Assembly: GCA_026874595.1 (NCBI GenBank)
Contig: CM049313.1
Span: forward strand, 76,872,659-76,936,658
Reading direction: 5' to 3'
Source: Sipunculus nudus
Taxonomy: Eukaryota; Annelida; Sipuncula; Golfingiida; Sipunculidae
Length of the DNA: 64,000 nucleotides
The notes beneath the pieces are model-generated. The model saw nothing but the letters and a program-made list of their open reading frames with translations. It had not been told where the DNA came from and ran no database searches. Shown piece by piece: positions 32,727-44,880 of this stretch; position 1 is the first letter of the stretch, and the number at the start of each line of letters is the position of its first letter. A program made the translations under genes and the position numbers.

Positions 32727-33427
32727 ATATTGATCATCTTGGGTTGCTTAGGCACAATTTAGACCAATGTCCCCTTTTGTTGCATTTATAGCAAACAGCA
32801 TCTCTGGCTGGACATTTATCTCTTTGTCTAGGGTGATTTTTTTCCACAGTTTTTACAAACAGACCTATGTCAGATACTGTCTGTTCTTGTTTGTGATGGT
32901 ACATCTAGATTGCTGAATTAAGTCGAATGTGCGATACTTGCCTTATGTGTACAGCATATCATAACGGCTTCCGGCAGAGTAAGGTTTTTATCTTTACTAC
33001 GTAGGGTTTTCTGGCATTCTGTGTGTTTAATATCTGAAGTCAATACCTCTATGATGCGCATGTTCTTTTCTTCTGCTGAGAAATCTTATTTTGATGCTTT
33101 TGTTTTTAATTGTGTGACAAAGTCATCCACTGTTTTATCTTCTTTTTGTTTAAATCTCATTTTTTCCGTTTGATGGATTCTGAAATTGTCTGTCTGTTTT
33201 TGTTCTGTCTCTAATTGGTCCCATATATTTTGTGGGTCCTTAACCTGATAATCTGTCAGGCTCCATGTATTGAATTTTCTGAGTCCTTCTTTACCTGACC
33301 AATATATAATGTGTCTGTGCTGTTCTTCCTTTTTCACACAAATACATGTTGCACAATTGTTTGAATTCAGCTATTGCCTGAGCTCGGTCAGGGACCAGTC
33401 CATTGATGGTGGTTTTAGGTCTGACAT
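32727..33427 (-). pseudogene. Element A Gag
   Basis: The start is at 33427 (MSDLKPPSMDW). A +1 shift then gives AIAEFKQLCNMY. 33337-33086 gives HIIYWSGKEGLRKFNTWSL and KTVDDFVTQLKTK. Near 32880-32755 the zinc knuckles follow: a first one around CKNCG with a frameshift in an A run, then HPRQRDKCP and an intact CYKCNKRGHWSKLC. The Helentron-like repeat interrupts just after this knuckle. The frame between 33086 and 32880 is broken. Confidence 0.82.
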
Positions 33428-33527
33428 TGTTACACAGTAGTCCTATCAACTTTGACACAGATGTATGTCAGCATGACTTGTGTATATAATATTGTATATT
33501 GGTTGGCACATGATTGGCGCCATTTAG

Positions 33528-35421
33528 CAGGATTTGCTCTTAAGATTTTTTTGCACTAGCCCATCGGGCTAGTGGCTGAAATCTTGCACTGGCCCGCACC
33601 AATTTGCAGTAGCCCCCTTTTTGGTGGTATTTTTTAAGCAGTATTTCTCTAGTATGTAGTATTTTATGTAGTATTTTAATTTCATCAAGAACACTATAAT
33701 GGTCTAAATAAAAATGGTATTTGAATATTTAAAAGTGTTTAGTGATACTAACACATGCAGCTTTGAAGCTCAGCTGTTACTTGAAACATAACTCCTCTCT
33801 CCAACAGTAAAACTGGTAAAACAAAGTAAACATAAGTGTATTACCAAAACAACTATAATGTCTAAGGTGACCACTTCAGCTGGGGCAAACACTTTCACCC
33901 CTCACTTAATCACACATATAAAAGCAGTTGTGTTTAACATCAGACCATACTAAAATTTGTAATATTACGCATGGACATTAATTGAGGCTTATTTCTCATT
34001 TTTTTCAAGTATATATTGTCACCTTCTCATTTTTTTTAAACCTCTTGTAAAAAAAAATATTTTTTTGCTGTAATTAATGGCTTAGCGAGCAATGTTGATC
34101 TCTATCAGGTGTACGCCTAAGCAAGAATCGCCGTTTGGTCAGGTAAGATAAGTTTACTTCAAAGACTCTTACTAAAATGAAATTTACAAGGGCAGTAAAA
34201 AAGAAACACAACCTAACAAACACGGTTGCTAAAATTTTATGCATGTTTCGATCAGCTGTGGCCGGTAGAAACAATTTCCCTGTTCACCAAACCCTGTCAT
34301 TGTCACCACAAAGTGATGAAATCACGCAATTTTTGCAGTACCGAACATCTGATTTATGGAGATTGTGCGTTAGACAACAACAGTTGCAGTTTCCAGTAAA
34401 TGGGCCCGCTTCATTTGCTTTATATACTCACAGTGCCACCGTCAACGTAGCTGAAAATTATAAACACCGAAAGTGACACGGTGTCAGGGAATATTTTTCC
34501 GCCAAAATAGTCATGAATGAAATCACAAAGGGTGAGTTTTTACTAAAAACCTCCTTTTGGCCCTCTGCTTATAACACATGACAGCTCCATCAATCACAAT
34601 ATCGTTTGTGTGGGCTAGCCTGAAAAGGCATGTGTTTATGCAAATCAACTTGTCAAATGGTTTTAACGTCCACATCGGCCATGACAGTGTGAATATCGAA
34701 AAAAACTTTCATCAAATGCGACAGGGAAGAGCTTCCGCTTTATTTGTAGTCAAATCAGAACTTTTTCTAAATGCTCAATGTTTTTGCTTTATTTGTAGTC
34801 AAATCAGAACCTTTTCTAATTGCTCAATGTTTTTGCAGGCAGTTTTGCCTGCTTTTACGCCCGAGTGACGAACATTGGCCTGGCATTTTTCTCCACTCGG
34901 GCACGAGTGTACCGATCGTTCCATGCATATAGGTACAATCACACTTAATTTTTATGGCTCAGATTAATCGATCGGCACCATCGGGAAATACCTTTTTATT
35001 ATAGAAATTAAGAGCATCTTGGAATAACAGAAAGGCACATGAAGGTGGATTTTTACCTGGCCAGAAGCGTTTGTGGCAGATTATACTAACAAAAATTATT
35101 TACAGACTAGTCCAAAAAAATTTCCAGCCGCTGTCGAAAATCTCGATCGGTCAGGTTAGCCCCAACACAGTTTTTTTAAGGATGACCAGGTTATATGAAA
35201 CATTAATGCAAAATTTATACATTGGATATTAAATGTTGTTTAAATGAAGTTTCAGCCTGGTTAAAAAAGGTGGCACACGCGGTAAGCTTGGTTAGAATAA
35301 AAAAAAACAAACAAATGTTAACATTTCTCAGGCTACTAGCCAGTCGGGCTGAAAGAAACTGGATCGTACCATCCCGCTGAATTTCACACTCGCCGCGGGC
35401 TAGCGTTAAAATCGAACCCTG
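33528..35421. mobile_element. DNA-transposon-like insertion in the leader of element A
   Basis: It lies between the primer-binding site and gag of A. The left end starts CAGGATTTGCTC and soon has CACTAGCCC-ATC-GGGCTAGTG, a perfect 9 bp hairpin. The right end read backwards starts CAGGGTTCGATTTTAACGC followed by TAGCCCGCGG. The ends share CAGGRTT and GATTTT...TAGCCC, an imperfect terminal inverted repeat. Flanks TTTAG and GTTAG could be a 5 bp duplication. No transposase seen. A ~51 bp direct repeat lies at 34734-34835. Confidence 0.55.
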
Positions 35422-35813
35422 GTTAGCGTATGTTAACTCACAGATATTCTGTATAGCTAGCTAGTGGCATTTGATAAGTCTTAGAATGATCGAAGTTTTA
35501 GTGTAACCAAGGTGAGGCCAGGTTACTCTATATGGACTGGCTGTTAAATTGGCATTCACTGGGCATTAACACTGATTTTATGCGCTGTTTATGGCTTATC
35601 TGATGGAATGTGGTTGTCCACGTGGGCAGAAGTGGCCATGTTGTTTGTAATTGTACTCCCGTGGTCCATCATTTCAATGTGCCATTTCAGCCGGATTTTG
35701 GGGCGTGTGCTTGTTGACAGTTCATAAAATGTTTAATTGTTTCTGTAAGTTGTTCCCGTGTTATCCAACCACTTTTTGTTTTATATCTGAAGATGATTCC
35801 GGCACTGCCAACA
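35422..35813 (-). other. Leader and primer-binding site of element A
   Basis: Directly inside the 5' LTR the minus strand reads TGTTGGCAGTGCCGGAATC (35813-35795), with TTGG as the likely PBS start. The remaining leader to 35422 is non-coding and stops at the DNA-transposon-like insertion. Confidence 0.6.
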
Positions 35814-35926
35814 TGTAATACTAATACGTTTTATTAGCTATGATTCGTACATGTGTGATATGCAAAGATGGTGTATGGGGGGATCCTATCATGCACTAAG
35901 GTAGGCTGTTCTCCAAACATATTACA
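35814..35926 (-). repeat. 5' LTR of element A
   Basis: Minus strand begins TGTAATATGTTTGGAG and ends ATTAGTATTACA, so the ends are the inverted repeat TGTAATA/TATTACA. It is 113 bp, as is its partner at 12937. The outer flank GTTAT is the target duplication. Confidence 0.9.
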
Positions 35927-36020
35927 GTTATGACCGAATCCAGATTATCTGGGTTTTCATCTGGCCCAAAAGTAAAGTTCTCTATTAACTCTAGATTTAG
36001 AGCCTCAGTGCCAATACAGG
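35927..36020 (-). pseudogene. Element D Gag, middle piece
   Basis: About 31 codons trapped between BEL-2 and element A. The minus strand reads IGTEALNLELIENF and PDENPDNLDSVIT, which is the middle of a Gypsy capsid. It continues the frame from 51205 and is continued at 12936. Confidence 0.82.
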
Positions 36021-37026
36021 TGTAGTGTACATCAAGCAACAAGTCTGAATGCTGAACAACCTTTATTAGTAATACACTGCAATCCCCTGGCGAGTTGTGA
36101 AGACAAGTGAAGTGGGGCGGGGGTGAAAAACTACAAGAAAATAAATGAAAAACAATAATAAGATTCTCATAGAAGCAGATACTGTCAGTCATAAATTGTT
36201 ATAAAACAATGGCATGTTCATAATTGCAGGTATAATAACAATAAAAAGATACCAAGGTTTTGGTAAGACCTCTTAAATAACGAACATGTGGCACCATCTA
36301 CTGAGTGACAGACTAATTAAACCATTATACATATAAAGTGTGTTGATGTTGCATTATCAAGTAACTGAGCAATAAATGAATGAAGAAATACCTCTGAAAA
36401 TATTGATGGGCTTATTAGAAGCAAATTTTAGTCTGTGTGAGCTGAGACATGAGCATCTTCCAAAATACTGCAGAATGTGTGTGTAGAGTTAAACCAAACA
36501 AAAATATTAAATTACGTCACTGAATTCCTGTACCTCAAATCACAAGGTAAACAAAGGACAATTCTAAGCAAATAAACTGTAGAATTGTACATTTAAGTTT
36601 GCATAAGTTTCCGATGGAGTTACATAATACATATCTCTCATACACATACATATCTATCATTAGTACGACTAGACTAACAAAACAGGTCTAAACAATCAGT
36701 ACGGACAAATCGTAAATCAACCAAATCGGCATGGCCGGCCATCTTAATAAAATCATATCTGAACCGCCGGTCGACATGTAAAACAGCGCTTCCTGATTAA
36801 ACTACTTATTGTCATGCTTACAGAATCTGGCTAACTACTAACTGCCGGACATATTACAAATGAAACAATACTTGGGGAGGCCAGAATTGCCAAAAACATG
36901 TACCAGCAAACTGCGTTGCCGTTCCATCACAAGAATACAAAGCGTCGCCTAACAAACTCGAAAACCAATAACGGACAAGCCGCAATCTACATCGGACTAG
37001 CCGTTACACAGATCGAAGTTGGCACA
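36021..37026 (-). repeat. 3' LTR of BEL-2
   Basis: Minus strand begins TGTGCCAACTTCGATC and ends TTGATGTACACTACA, 1006 bp. The polypurine tract AAATCAGGGGGGGAG (37041-37027) precedes it. It pairs with 49829-51204. An A-rich part with AATAAA-like motifs lies inside. Confidence 0.92.
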
Positions 37027-37216
37027 CTCCCCCCCTGATTTCTTAAAGAAATCACTTAATTTTAAACATACTCCCCTAACACAATGAAAATAAATACATA
37101 ACATCATGAAAAAACACCAAGTCCACTTCTAAATTAAGCATGTATCATTGCTTGTCAATATGCGACAGTTAAAAACATCAATACATGCATATACCAAATG
37201 AGTCGTCATTCAATGT

Positions 37217-38943
37217 TCAAACTTCGAGAAGCGATACAAGTTCCGTCACTGGTCTTAAATAAACTGCTCGCTTGTTGTCTTTCATTACCACAATTTCAAC
37301 CTTTAGAACATTACCATACTGGCTCGGGAAGGCTTTCTGCACAACACCCATCAGCCACTGATTGCGTGAGCAACTGGCCTCTTTCATTAAAACCAAGTCT
37401 CCGACTTTAAGATTTATGTTATGCCCTTGCCATTTCTGTTGTGACTGTAGGCCATGGACGTACTCAGATTTCCATCTCTGCCAAAACTCATTCGCCAAAG
37501 TCTGTACACGGTTCCATGTAGACCTTAACGCATCCTTGGAACTAAACTGAGGAAAAGGATCAACATCACAATCAGTTTTTGTGGTCAACAACATGGCAGG
37601 CGTAAGTAACATAGGTGACAACTGATCATAGGAAACATCAACTAAAGGTCTGTTGTTGACAATTACACACACTTCAGCCATGAGGATTATCAACACTTCA
37701 TGGGTCAGGTTCTCGTACTGATGCTGAAGCAACATAGAATTCAATATCTTCTTTGAGATGCCTATAAGTCACTCCCAAGCACCACCCATGTGAGGAGCAT
37801 GAGGCGGATTGAAAATCCACTTAATCTGGGAATTTGACAAGTAGTCTGCAACAGGGCCTTCCTCAACAAACTGTGCATCTATCGCCAGATCTTCTGTCGC
37901 ACCGACAAAGTTGGTTCCTCTGTCTGATCGGAACTGAATGACTGGCCCGTGAATGGCAATCAGGCGTCTGAGAGCTTTAATAAATGAACTACTGGTGAGC
38001 TCCTTGATGACCTCAATATGGATTGCTCTAGTTACCAAACAGGTGAATAATAGAGCCCAACACTTTTGATTTGCACTTCCACCTCTAGTATGGTGAAAGA
38101 CTACAGCCCACGGTCCAAAGGTATCGACGCTCACATATGAGAATGGTGGACCAAACTTACAACGGTCTTCAGGAAGATCCGCCAGGTGTTGCCATCCAAG
38201 ACGCAAACAACACATTTACCAATCTCGGATGCTATCATCCTTTTCATGCCGATAACCCAGTAACCAGCTGAGCGTACTGCGCCCTCGGTGAAATTACGAC
38301 CTTGGAGGAAAACTCTTTGGTGGAACTGACGGATAATCAGGTGAGTTACATGATGGTTCTTTGGCAAGATGATGGGGTTATGCATTTTTGAACATAATGT
38401 CTCATCTCCTACTTTGTTTAGACGTCTACTGACCCGTAGCACTCCATCCATCCCCAACACGGGACATAATGATCTGATAGGACTTGTATTTGGGATGCTT
38501 TTCTTATCTTCAAGACACTGCATTTCCACATCAAATACATCTCTCTGCACTGCCGCTATGATTGCATGCTCACAATCACTCAAAAACTGCGGATCATCAG
38601 GACGATCCGGTAGGCTGGTTTTGTCATTCAGATATCGGATTCCCAAAAATTTTATATGAGCAACCGAACGTGTCAATCTATTCCAGTTGGAAAACGTGGC
38701 AAATCTTTCAGAAAACATTTCCTCAGGCACAGTGCACGTCACAGTTTCAGAATGCACCGATTTACTGCAATTTACTTCAGGTCTTATCTCAGTGTCATTT
38801 TCTGGATCCACAAGGTTATGGCTTGCCTGAATAGATGAATGTTCATGTGGAATGGTTGGTCCCTGTATCCAACTGGTATTTGGCAGTTTTGCTGCATCCA
38901 CGGATCGTGTGGCAATGTCAGCTGGATTATTTTCAGATCCCAA
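37217..38943 (-). pseudogene. BEL-2 integrase with C-terminal domain
   Basis: 38943-38131 starts with the end of RNase H (MGSENNPADIATR) and the integrase N-terminal part (LPKNHHVTHLIIRQFHQ, CVVCVLDG of the zinc finger). 38215-37769, in another frame, is the catalytic core: D31 in VSVDTFGPW, D98 in FRSDRGTNFVGA, and E148 in HMGGAWE as its last residue. 37744-37217 is the C-terminal domain (VNNRPLVDVSYD and LKVGDLVLMKEASCSRNQW). All three catalytic residues are present, but a frameshift and a stop right after the glutamate break the protein. Confidence 0.9.
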
Positions 38944-40241
38944 TCGGCATTTGTAGTCGCTGACAACATCTCATGCAATAACAGCTTACCTCTGATGACA
39001 ACTGGTTGTGCAAAACCGATAGGATCATAAGTACCATTGATTGTGGATAGCACTCCACGTCTAGTGTATGCTTTCTCTGTAAGGTTCACATTAAATGTAA
39101 ACACATCCGTTTCTGTATCCCACAAGAGTCCAAGACTTCTCTGTATCGGAAGAGATACCAATCCCAGATCAAGGTTTTTCAAGCTCTTTGCCAGATCATC
39201 TGGTTCAAAAGAGTCCAACACATTCCTACTGTTGGAAGCGAATTTGTGCAGCTTTATACCCAATGCATCTTGTAGGGTTCGTTTGGTCCTGCGAACTATG
39301 TCAATAGCTTCTTCTCGGTTGAGCACGACAACAAACCATCATCTACATAGAAATTGTGGTTGACAAGGTATCTTACCTTTGCATCTGATCCATCAACTAT
39401 CTTGCGTAGTTCGTAGACGGACTATTACCAAACACATGCACTGTCATCTGGTAGTCTACCAGTGGCTGATTCAAATCGTTGTTCAGATGCCACAAAAAAA
39501 CGCAAGTAATGACGGCACTTTAAAGCTGTAGAACATCTGTTCAATATCCATGGTGACCGCTACTCTCTCTCGACGGAATCTTAGCAAAACACCAAGTAAA
39601 CTATTGCAAAGGTCTGGACCTGGCAGCAAAACATTGTTCAAGGACACCTCATGAACCTTGGCCGATGAATCAAATACTACCCGATAACTTTCGGGCTTTC
39701 TTGGATGATGTACCACAAACATGGGCAGATACCACCTTTCTTTTGATACTGGTATCTCTGGTGCTAACTCTGCATGTTGATTCTGCAGTAGTTTCTCCAT
39801 AAATTACACAACTTGTTCATGTTTGAGCGGATTACACCTCAAGCTAACATCAAATGACTTAGCTCTGTGTATCGCAAACGGTTTATTGTCCGGCAGTACA
39901 GGTCTGCCTTCTCGAAATGGTAAAGGGGCTTGCCACTGTCCACTAGGAGTTTGCCTAAACCCATTCTTCATAATTGCTAGGAATTTTCTGTCCTCAATTG
40001 ACAGACCTCTCTTTTCATCACCCTGAACATGTCGAAAGACAGGATCTTCCTTTATTAACAATTCACTGTCACATGGAGTTAGATAGGTTGGCCTCCCATC
40101 CGCAAACACAGCTGTCTTCCTTACATTTACTTCCTCAGGTAAGTGGGCCTTACAAAGACAGATATCACCTATTATCACCCAGCTGAGGGGTAATTTCTGC
40201 CCGTATGGAAGGGCGTCCCCACCTACCCCTTGATCAAGCAC
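38784..40241 (-). pseudogene. BEL-2 reverse transcriptase and start of RNase H
   Basis: Minus strand. 40241-39804 is the protease-RT linker (LSWVIIGDICLC; KNGFRQTPSGQWQAPLPFR). 39800-39483, after one stop, holds MFVVHHPRKPESYRVVF, LLPGPDLCNSL and motif A TMDIEQMFYSF. The catalytic box NHNFYVDDGL lies near 39355-39330 in a frameshifted stretch. 39326-38784 is the connection (SINGTYDPIGFAQPVV-type wording) toward RNase H. Stops and shifts make it non-functional. Confidence 0.9.
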
Positions 40242-40593
40242 ATGATGTGCTGCAATTAAATCTCAGCCTATCTAGAGTTCAATGTCTGTACCCTCATCAA
40301 CCTCCGACATGAATGACGCGATGTCATTGAGGTATGGGTAGGCATATGCCCCTGCCGGAGACGGTATCTCACTGAGATTGTTCGGTATATCATTACACTT
40401 AATAAGACATGGTAGTTTTAAAGAGTCAGAGTCGTCAAGCGATTGCACTACGTAACCGGAAACCTTTCGTCCAGATGTAGTACACTTCCCGGAACATGTT
40501 GAAAGTACATACTCCTGCTCTGGGCCATATTCCCCAAATGAATAAAAAAAGACTGACTTAGCCAGTGATCTGTTACTTTGATCATCAATTATA
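40242..40593 (-). pseudogene. BEL-2 aspartic protease, main part
   Basis: Minus strand left of element C. The active-site stretch IIDDQSNRSLAKS (a D-D-Q-S variant usual for this BEL/Pao branch) follows the junction, then FGEYGPEQEYVLSTCSG and MSEVDEGTDIEL. The upstream end of the domain lies on the other side of C at 47744-47880. One or two stops near 40262 separate it from the next frame. Confidence 0.8.
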
Positions 40594-41713
40594 TGAAAGA
40601 AATAACAACTCGGTTCGTTTGAATCTACTATTCTTAATTAATCTATTTATTGTAAAAGGAAGAAAAAAAGGCTGACCACCTCTTTTACAGCATACCGGTG
40701 GTGCACATCTGAAAAATGTAATTAATTCCATTGATACCTTGACACGAATAAACAACTACATGCACCCTGAAATAACTAGTAATAAAAAACACATTTACAT
40801 GAATAATAAAGCTACTACATTTATCTTGAAATGCCTGTTGGCGTAATGATAAAATATACTGAAGGAATAACCTTACAATTATAACAATGATATGCAAGTG
40901 AAATAATGAAAAAGCAGCTACAAATACACAATAAGACATTCCCTGGACACTACACGTTCTTAGATACATTAATGAAGAACACAGAGAAAACAATAACACT
41001 GGGGACTGTCCACCCACGGTAAAACCAGATGCTGTTGGCATAGAGTAACCACCAGCCGACAATACAGCACCCCACTTGCGTCTGACCCAGCCTGACCCCT
41101 ATCCCGAGTTTACCCCAGAGCCGATATACCAGGTTTGACTCGCCCAGTGTCTGCCCATATATACTATACATAAGGAAACCTTGTGAATGCTTATCACGTT
41201 TTGTGAGAAAAGCTAGCCAGCTCCAACTCAGTTTTTGTAGGCAATAAATAGATATGATTAATACCAAATATAATATACAAAATATGATATAAAAAAAATA
41301 AAAGAAACACAACTACCTAAACAGACTGGTTGAATAATATGACCATGCGGCTAACTGCATGCTTTTATTATATAGGGGGCTGTGGAATAAGTGTCTGACA
41401 ATTAACCTTACTTTCATGAAATCCCAGTTTAAACTAATAATAAAATAACATTTATGATAAAATATGACCTACCAGTGCTCCAGTATGTAACAAAACCTTG
41501 ATAGTTTGGCTCGCTTATGACAGATCTTAATGCTTGTAACAGAATGGCCAGCTACTGTAGTAGTTGCTGGCCTTGAAACATGATACATGTTGACACGTCA
41601 TCTGGCTGCTATCAAGCCCCTGGACAATATATGATAGCTGATACAATATGAAGTATAAACAAACCTACAGAGTACATCAAGTTAATGTTGCTGTGTATTT
41701 TGACTTTGTTTCA
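40594..41713 (-). repeat. 3' LTR of element C
   Basis: Minus strand begins TGAAACAAAGTC and ends TTGTTATTTCTTTCA. It is 1120 bp, with extra sequence around 41225-41385 absent from the partner at 46724-47743. A polypurine tract (41727-41714) precedes it. Confidence 0.92.
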
Positions 41714-41759
41714 TCTTCCCCCCTTTTAATCAGGCAGCTCCGTCTGCCTAAAAGCCCTC

Positions 41760-42230
41760 AATAACTAAATTCATTATGAAATATATAGAAACAAAATGCA
41801 AATATTATAGATCAACTTTTGCTATACCTAAAGACATTGATAGGAGAACAAAAAAAAAGTTATGTAAACACATTAAACAGAGTCACATTGCCATATCAAT
41901 CAGGAAGAACTCGCAGTTCTGGGCGGTTCATGGTCTTCTCTTGTCCGACTCCATCTTGCCTCTTTATCTTATTCACCGCACCATTATATGGCTGCTCTAG
42001 GATTATGTACGGCTCTGACTCCCACATGTCCTGTATTTTATTTCTTCCTAAGCCATGCTTTCGTAATAGAACCCGGGTGACGTGGCTAGAATGGTTGCGG
42101 CAGCGTTACGATCATACCTGGCTTTTCTCTGTCTTGCATTCTCTGCTGCATTTTCACTGGCACATTCCATAGCATCATTTATTCTCTCATAATGATCGGC
42201 TACCCAAGCATCGATGTTCCGATTTCGTAA
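41760..42230 (-). pseudogene. Element C integrase C-terminal domain
   Basis: The minus strand continues the integrase after the stop at 42231. Landmarks in shifted frames are ARYDRNAAATIL, RKHGLGR, IQDMWESEPYIIL and GAVNKIKRQDGVGQEK, then RPELRVL. This is the usual DNA-binding end of Gypsy integrases. Broken by at least one frameshift. Confidence 0.75.
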
Positions 42231-43201
42231 CTAAGTGTTCATCACGTGGCTTCCTAACAAATGATCGATTGGAAGTGACGGTTCGCGCCCAAAGAACAAG
42301 AAATGGGGTGAGTAACCTGTCGCAGAATGTGGTGTTGCATTATTTGCAAACAGCAGCTCAGGTAAAAACTCTGGCCATCGATACTTCTTCTCTTCTGGCA
42401 AGGTGCTTAATAAATCATGCATCGTGCAGTTAAACCGCTCAACTTGGCCGTTTCCTTGTGGATGAAATGGCGTAGTGTGTGATCTGTCAATGTCATAAAT
42501 TTGACACAGTTCGGCGATAATATGGCTTTCAAAATTCCTCCCCTGGTCACTGTGAATCCGGCGTGGTATTCCATAGCAGAGAAACCATTCTCGGACTAAT
42601 GTTTTTGCCACTGTGCGTGCGCGCTGATCTTTGGTGGGGACAGCGATGGTAAATTTACGAAATTCATCAGACATTACTAACACATTTTCATATCCGCTGA
42701 GCCCTTGTTCTAGCAAGGTGTAATCTATTGCCACCACATCAAGTGGTCAGTTTGGTCGAAGGTGTTGCATCGATGCGGTTACACGCTTCCCCCTTTTAAC
42801 ACAATGCACCTTGTGCATTGTGCACAATGTCTTTCCACATCTTTCCTCAATGTTGGCCAGTATGCATGCATTTGAATTAGGGAAGCAGTACGTTCGATAC
42901 CCTGGTGTCCCATGTCATCGTGCATTGCATTCAGAACTTGCTGTTTTAAGTTTTGTGGAAGGAGTAGTTGCTCATAATCCCTTCCTTGTAGTTTAACCTT
43001 TCGATACCAGACCCCTTGGTGTTGCGTGACGCGATTCCAGAAGCGCAGAAGTTTCCTGACGTCTGTTTGTTCTTCAGTCATTTGCCTCCAAGTGGGCAAA
43101 TAACCCAGTTCTTTGAAATAGATGAGGCGATTGATGGTGGGATCTTCCTTCTGTGCCCGTATCAATTCATCTATTGGTAGTGATGGTAAAGTCTTTGGCA
43201 C
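42231..43201 (-). pseudogene. Element C integrase, zinc finger and catalytic core
   Basis: 43201-42779 is the N-terminal domain, with HHCC residues in MHDDMGH (H-x4-H) and CAQCTRC. 42737-42231 is the core (168 aa): first D at residue 5 (VAIDYT), second D at 64 (HSDQGRNF), E at 100 (GNGQVERFN), with 35 residues between the last two, as the family requires. A frameshift and one TGA near 42750 separate the two frames. It is otherwise well preserved. Confidence 0.92.
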
Positions 43202-43243
43202 ATCAGGTTCTACTCTTTGTGATCTAGTCCTGACTTCATTTAC

Positions 43244-44566
43244 TCAAGTTTCTATCATAAAATTCTCTATTTGTTTTGACATGTTGAACGGAATGGGACT
43301 GGCACACGCATTGTTCTCTAGCTGAGTTTGCACATCGATAATTTCCACGGTTACTTGCTCCATTGGGCAAACTTGATCAGACGTTGTACTTTCAATCGAA
43401 TGTTTGCGTCTGGAAAGAGCATCTGCACTTGCATTTTCTCTCCCTGGCCTGAACTTTATGTCAAAATTGAAAAGTGCCAAATTGGCAACCCATCTCGTTT
43501 CTGTCACACCTATACGAGCTGTTGATTTCAAATAGGACAAGGGATTATTGTCTGTAAAAACAGTAAAGATAGAACCAATCAATAGATCTCTGAATTTCTC
43601 TGTGATCGCCCATTAGAGTGCAAGCAGTTCGAGTTTAGTGCTGGAGTAATTATCCATGTTCTTTTCATGTTTGTGAAGGGATCTGCTGGCATAGGCAATG
43701 ACTACTTTCTGTCCATTCTGTTCTTGAGATAATACGGCACCAAGACCATCGTGACTAGCGTCCGTTTCCAGAAGATATGGTTTAGTAAATTCTGGATATC
43801 CAAGAACCGGGGCTGTGGTCAAACATGTCTTGACTGTATTAAACGCCTCCTCACATTCTGTGTTCCACTTAAGAACATTTGGTAAAACCACATTTGTTTC
43901 AACCCTTTTTCTTTTCTTGCATTTCCGTTGACCACCCAACAACAAATTCAAAGGTTTTACAATCTGTGCAAAATTCTTAATGAAATGTCGGTAGTAACTT
44001 GCAAGCTCCAAAAAGCTGCAAAGTTCAGTGATGGTTTTAGGTGTTGGCCATTCACTTACTGCTTTGATCTTTCCAGGGTCTGGGGAAATACCTTCTGCAC
44101 CAACAACATGCCCCAGATAAGAGACGGACTTGTGTCCTACATGACACTTACTAGGTTTTACCTTTAAGCTGAGGTCACTGAGGCGGGTCAGAACTTTGTC
44201 TAGTCGATTGGACATCTCTTCAAATGTCCTACCGAAGACAAGAATATCGTCCAAATAAACAAGAACCTGATTAAAGTTCATATCACCAAGTCCCTTATCC
44301 ATAAGCTGCATAAATGTGCCTGGGGCGTTGCATAATCCGAAAGGCATCCTCAGGAATTCATACAACCCACCAGTGCCAACGCGAAATGCAGTTTTTGGAA
44401 TATCCTCTTGGGCCATTGGAATTTGATGATACCCATGTGCAAGGTCCAGTGATGAGAAGTAAGAAGCTCCATGTAATGCATTTAGAGCCTCTTCGATACG
44501 TGGCAGAGGATAAGCGTCTTTGATAGTTTTTGCATTCAGCTGCCTATAGTCCACACATATTCTCAA
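43244..44566 (-). pseudogene. Element C reverse transcriptase and RNase H
   Basis: The 317-residue frame 44566-43613 runs from MRICVDYRQLNAKTI through motif A SLDLAHGYHQI (D about 41), FGLCNAPGTF and the catalytic box VYLDDILVFG (about 103-111) to RNase H (LETDASHDGLGAVLS, YASRSLHKHEKNMDNYSSTKLELLAL). After one stop at 43613, 43582-43244 continues RNase H (VFTDNNPLSYL; FRPGRENASADALSRR). RT sequence upstream of 44566 continues to about 44700 with a stop. Catalytic residues are intact. Confidence 0.92.
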
Positions 44567-44880
44567 TTAACCATCTTTCTTTCTGACCAAAACCACAGGT
44601 GCAGCATATGGGGAACAACTGGGTCTTATAATCTCTTGGTTCATTGCTTTTTCCAGATATTCGCGAACCTCCGCCCACTGTGTCGGTGGTATCATACGAT
44701 GTGGAACCTAGATAGGTGACTCATCACTCAGTCGAATTTTGTGTTCGATGTCACTACAGAGTCCAACATCATCATCATGTTTACTGAAAATATCAACGTG
44801 ACGCTCAATGATTTGGGCTAACAATTCTTGTTGTGTCTGATTTAAGTCCTTATCGATGTCCATCTGAGACAAGAGCTTCT

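Larger units (their letters stand above)
12937..35926 (-). mobile_element. Element A, Gypsy retrotransposon with 113 bp LTRs, inserted in gag of D
   Basis: Two 113 bp LTRs (12937-13049 and 35814-35926) bracket the minus-strand order PBS, gag, protease, RT, RNase H, integrase, polypurine tract. Flanks are GTGAT on the left and GTTAT on the right, a 5 bp target duplication with one mismatch. The body is interrupted three times: by a DNA-transposon-like insertion (33528-35421), by a Helentron-like repeat (30102-32726) and by element B (16331-29631). The LTRs differ at about 10 of 113 positions, an old insertion. The element is dead, with many stops and frameshifts. Confidence 0.88.

Noticed and set aside
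40685-41062. Hydrophobic 125-codon frame repeated at 46815-47189, considered as a small membrane protein
   Set aside because: Both copies lie inside the two LTRs of element C. The similarity is LTR identity, not gene duplication.
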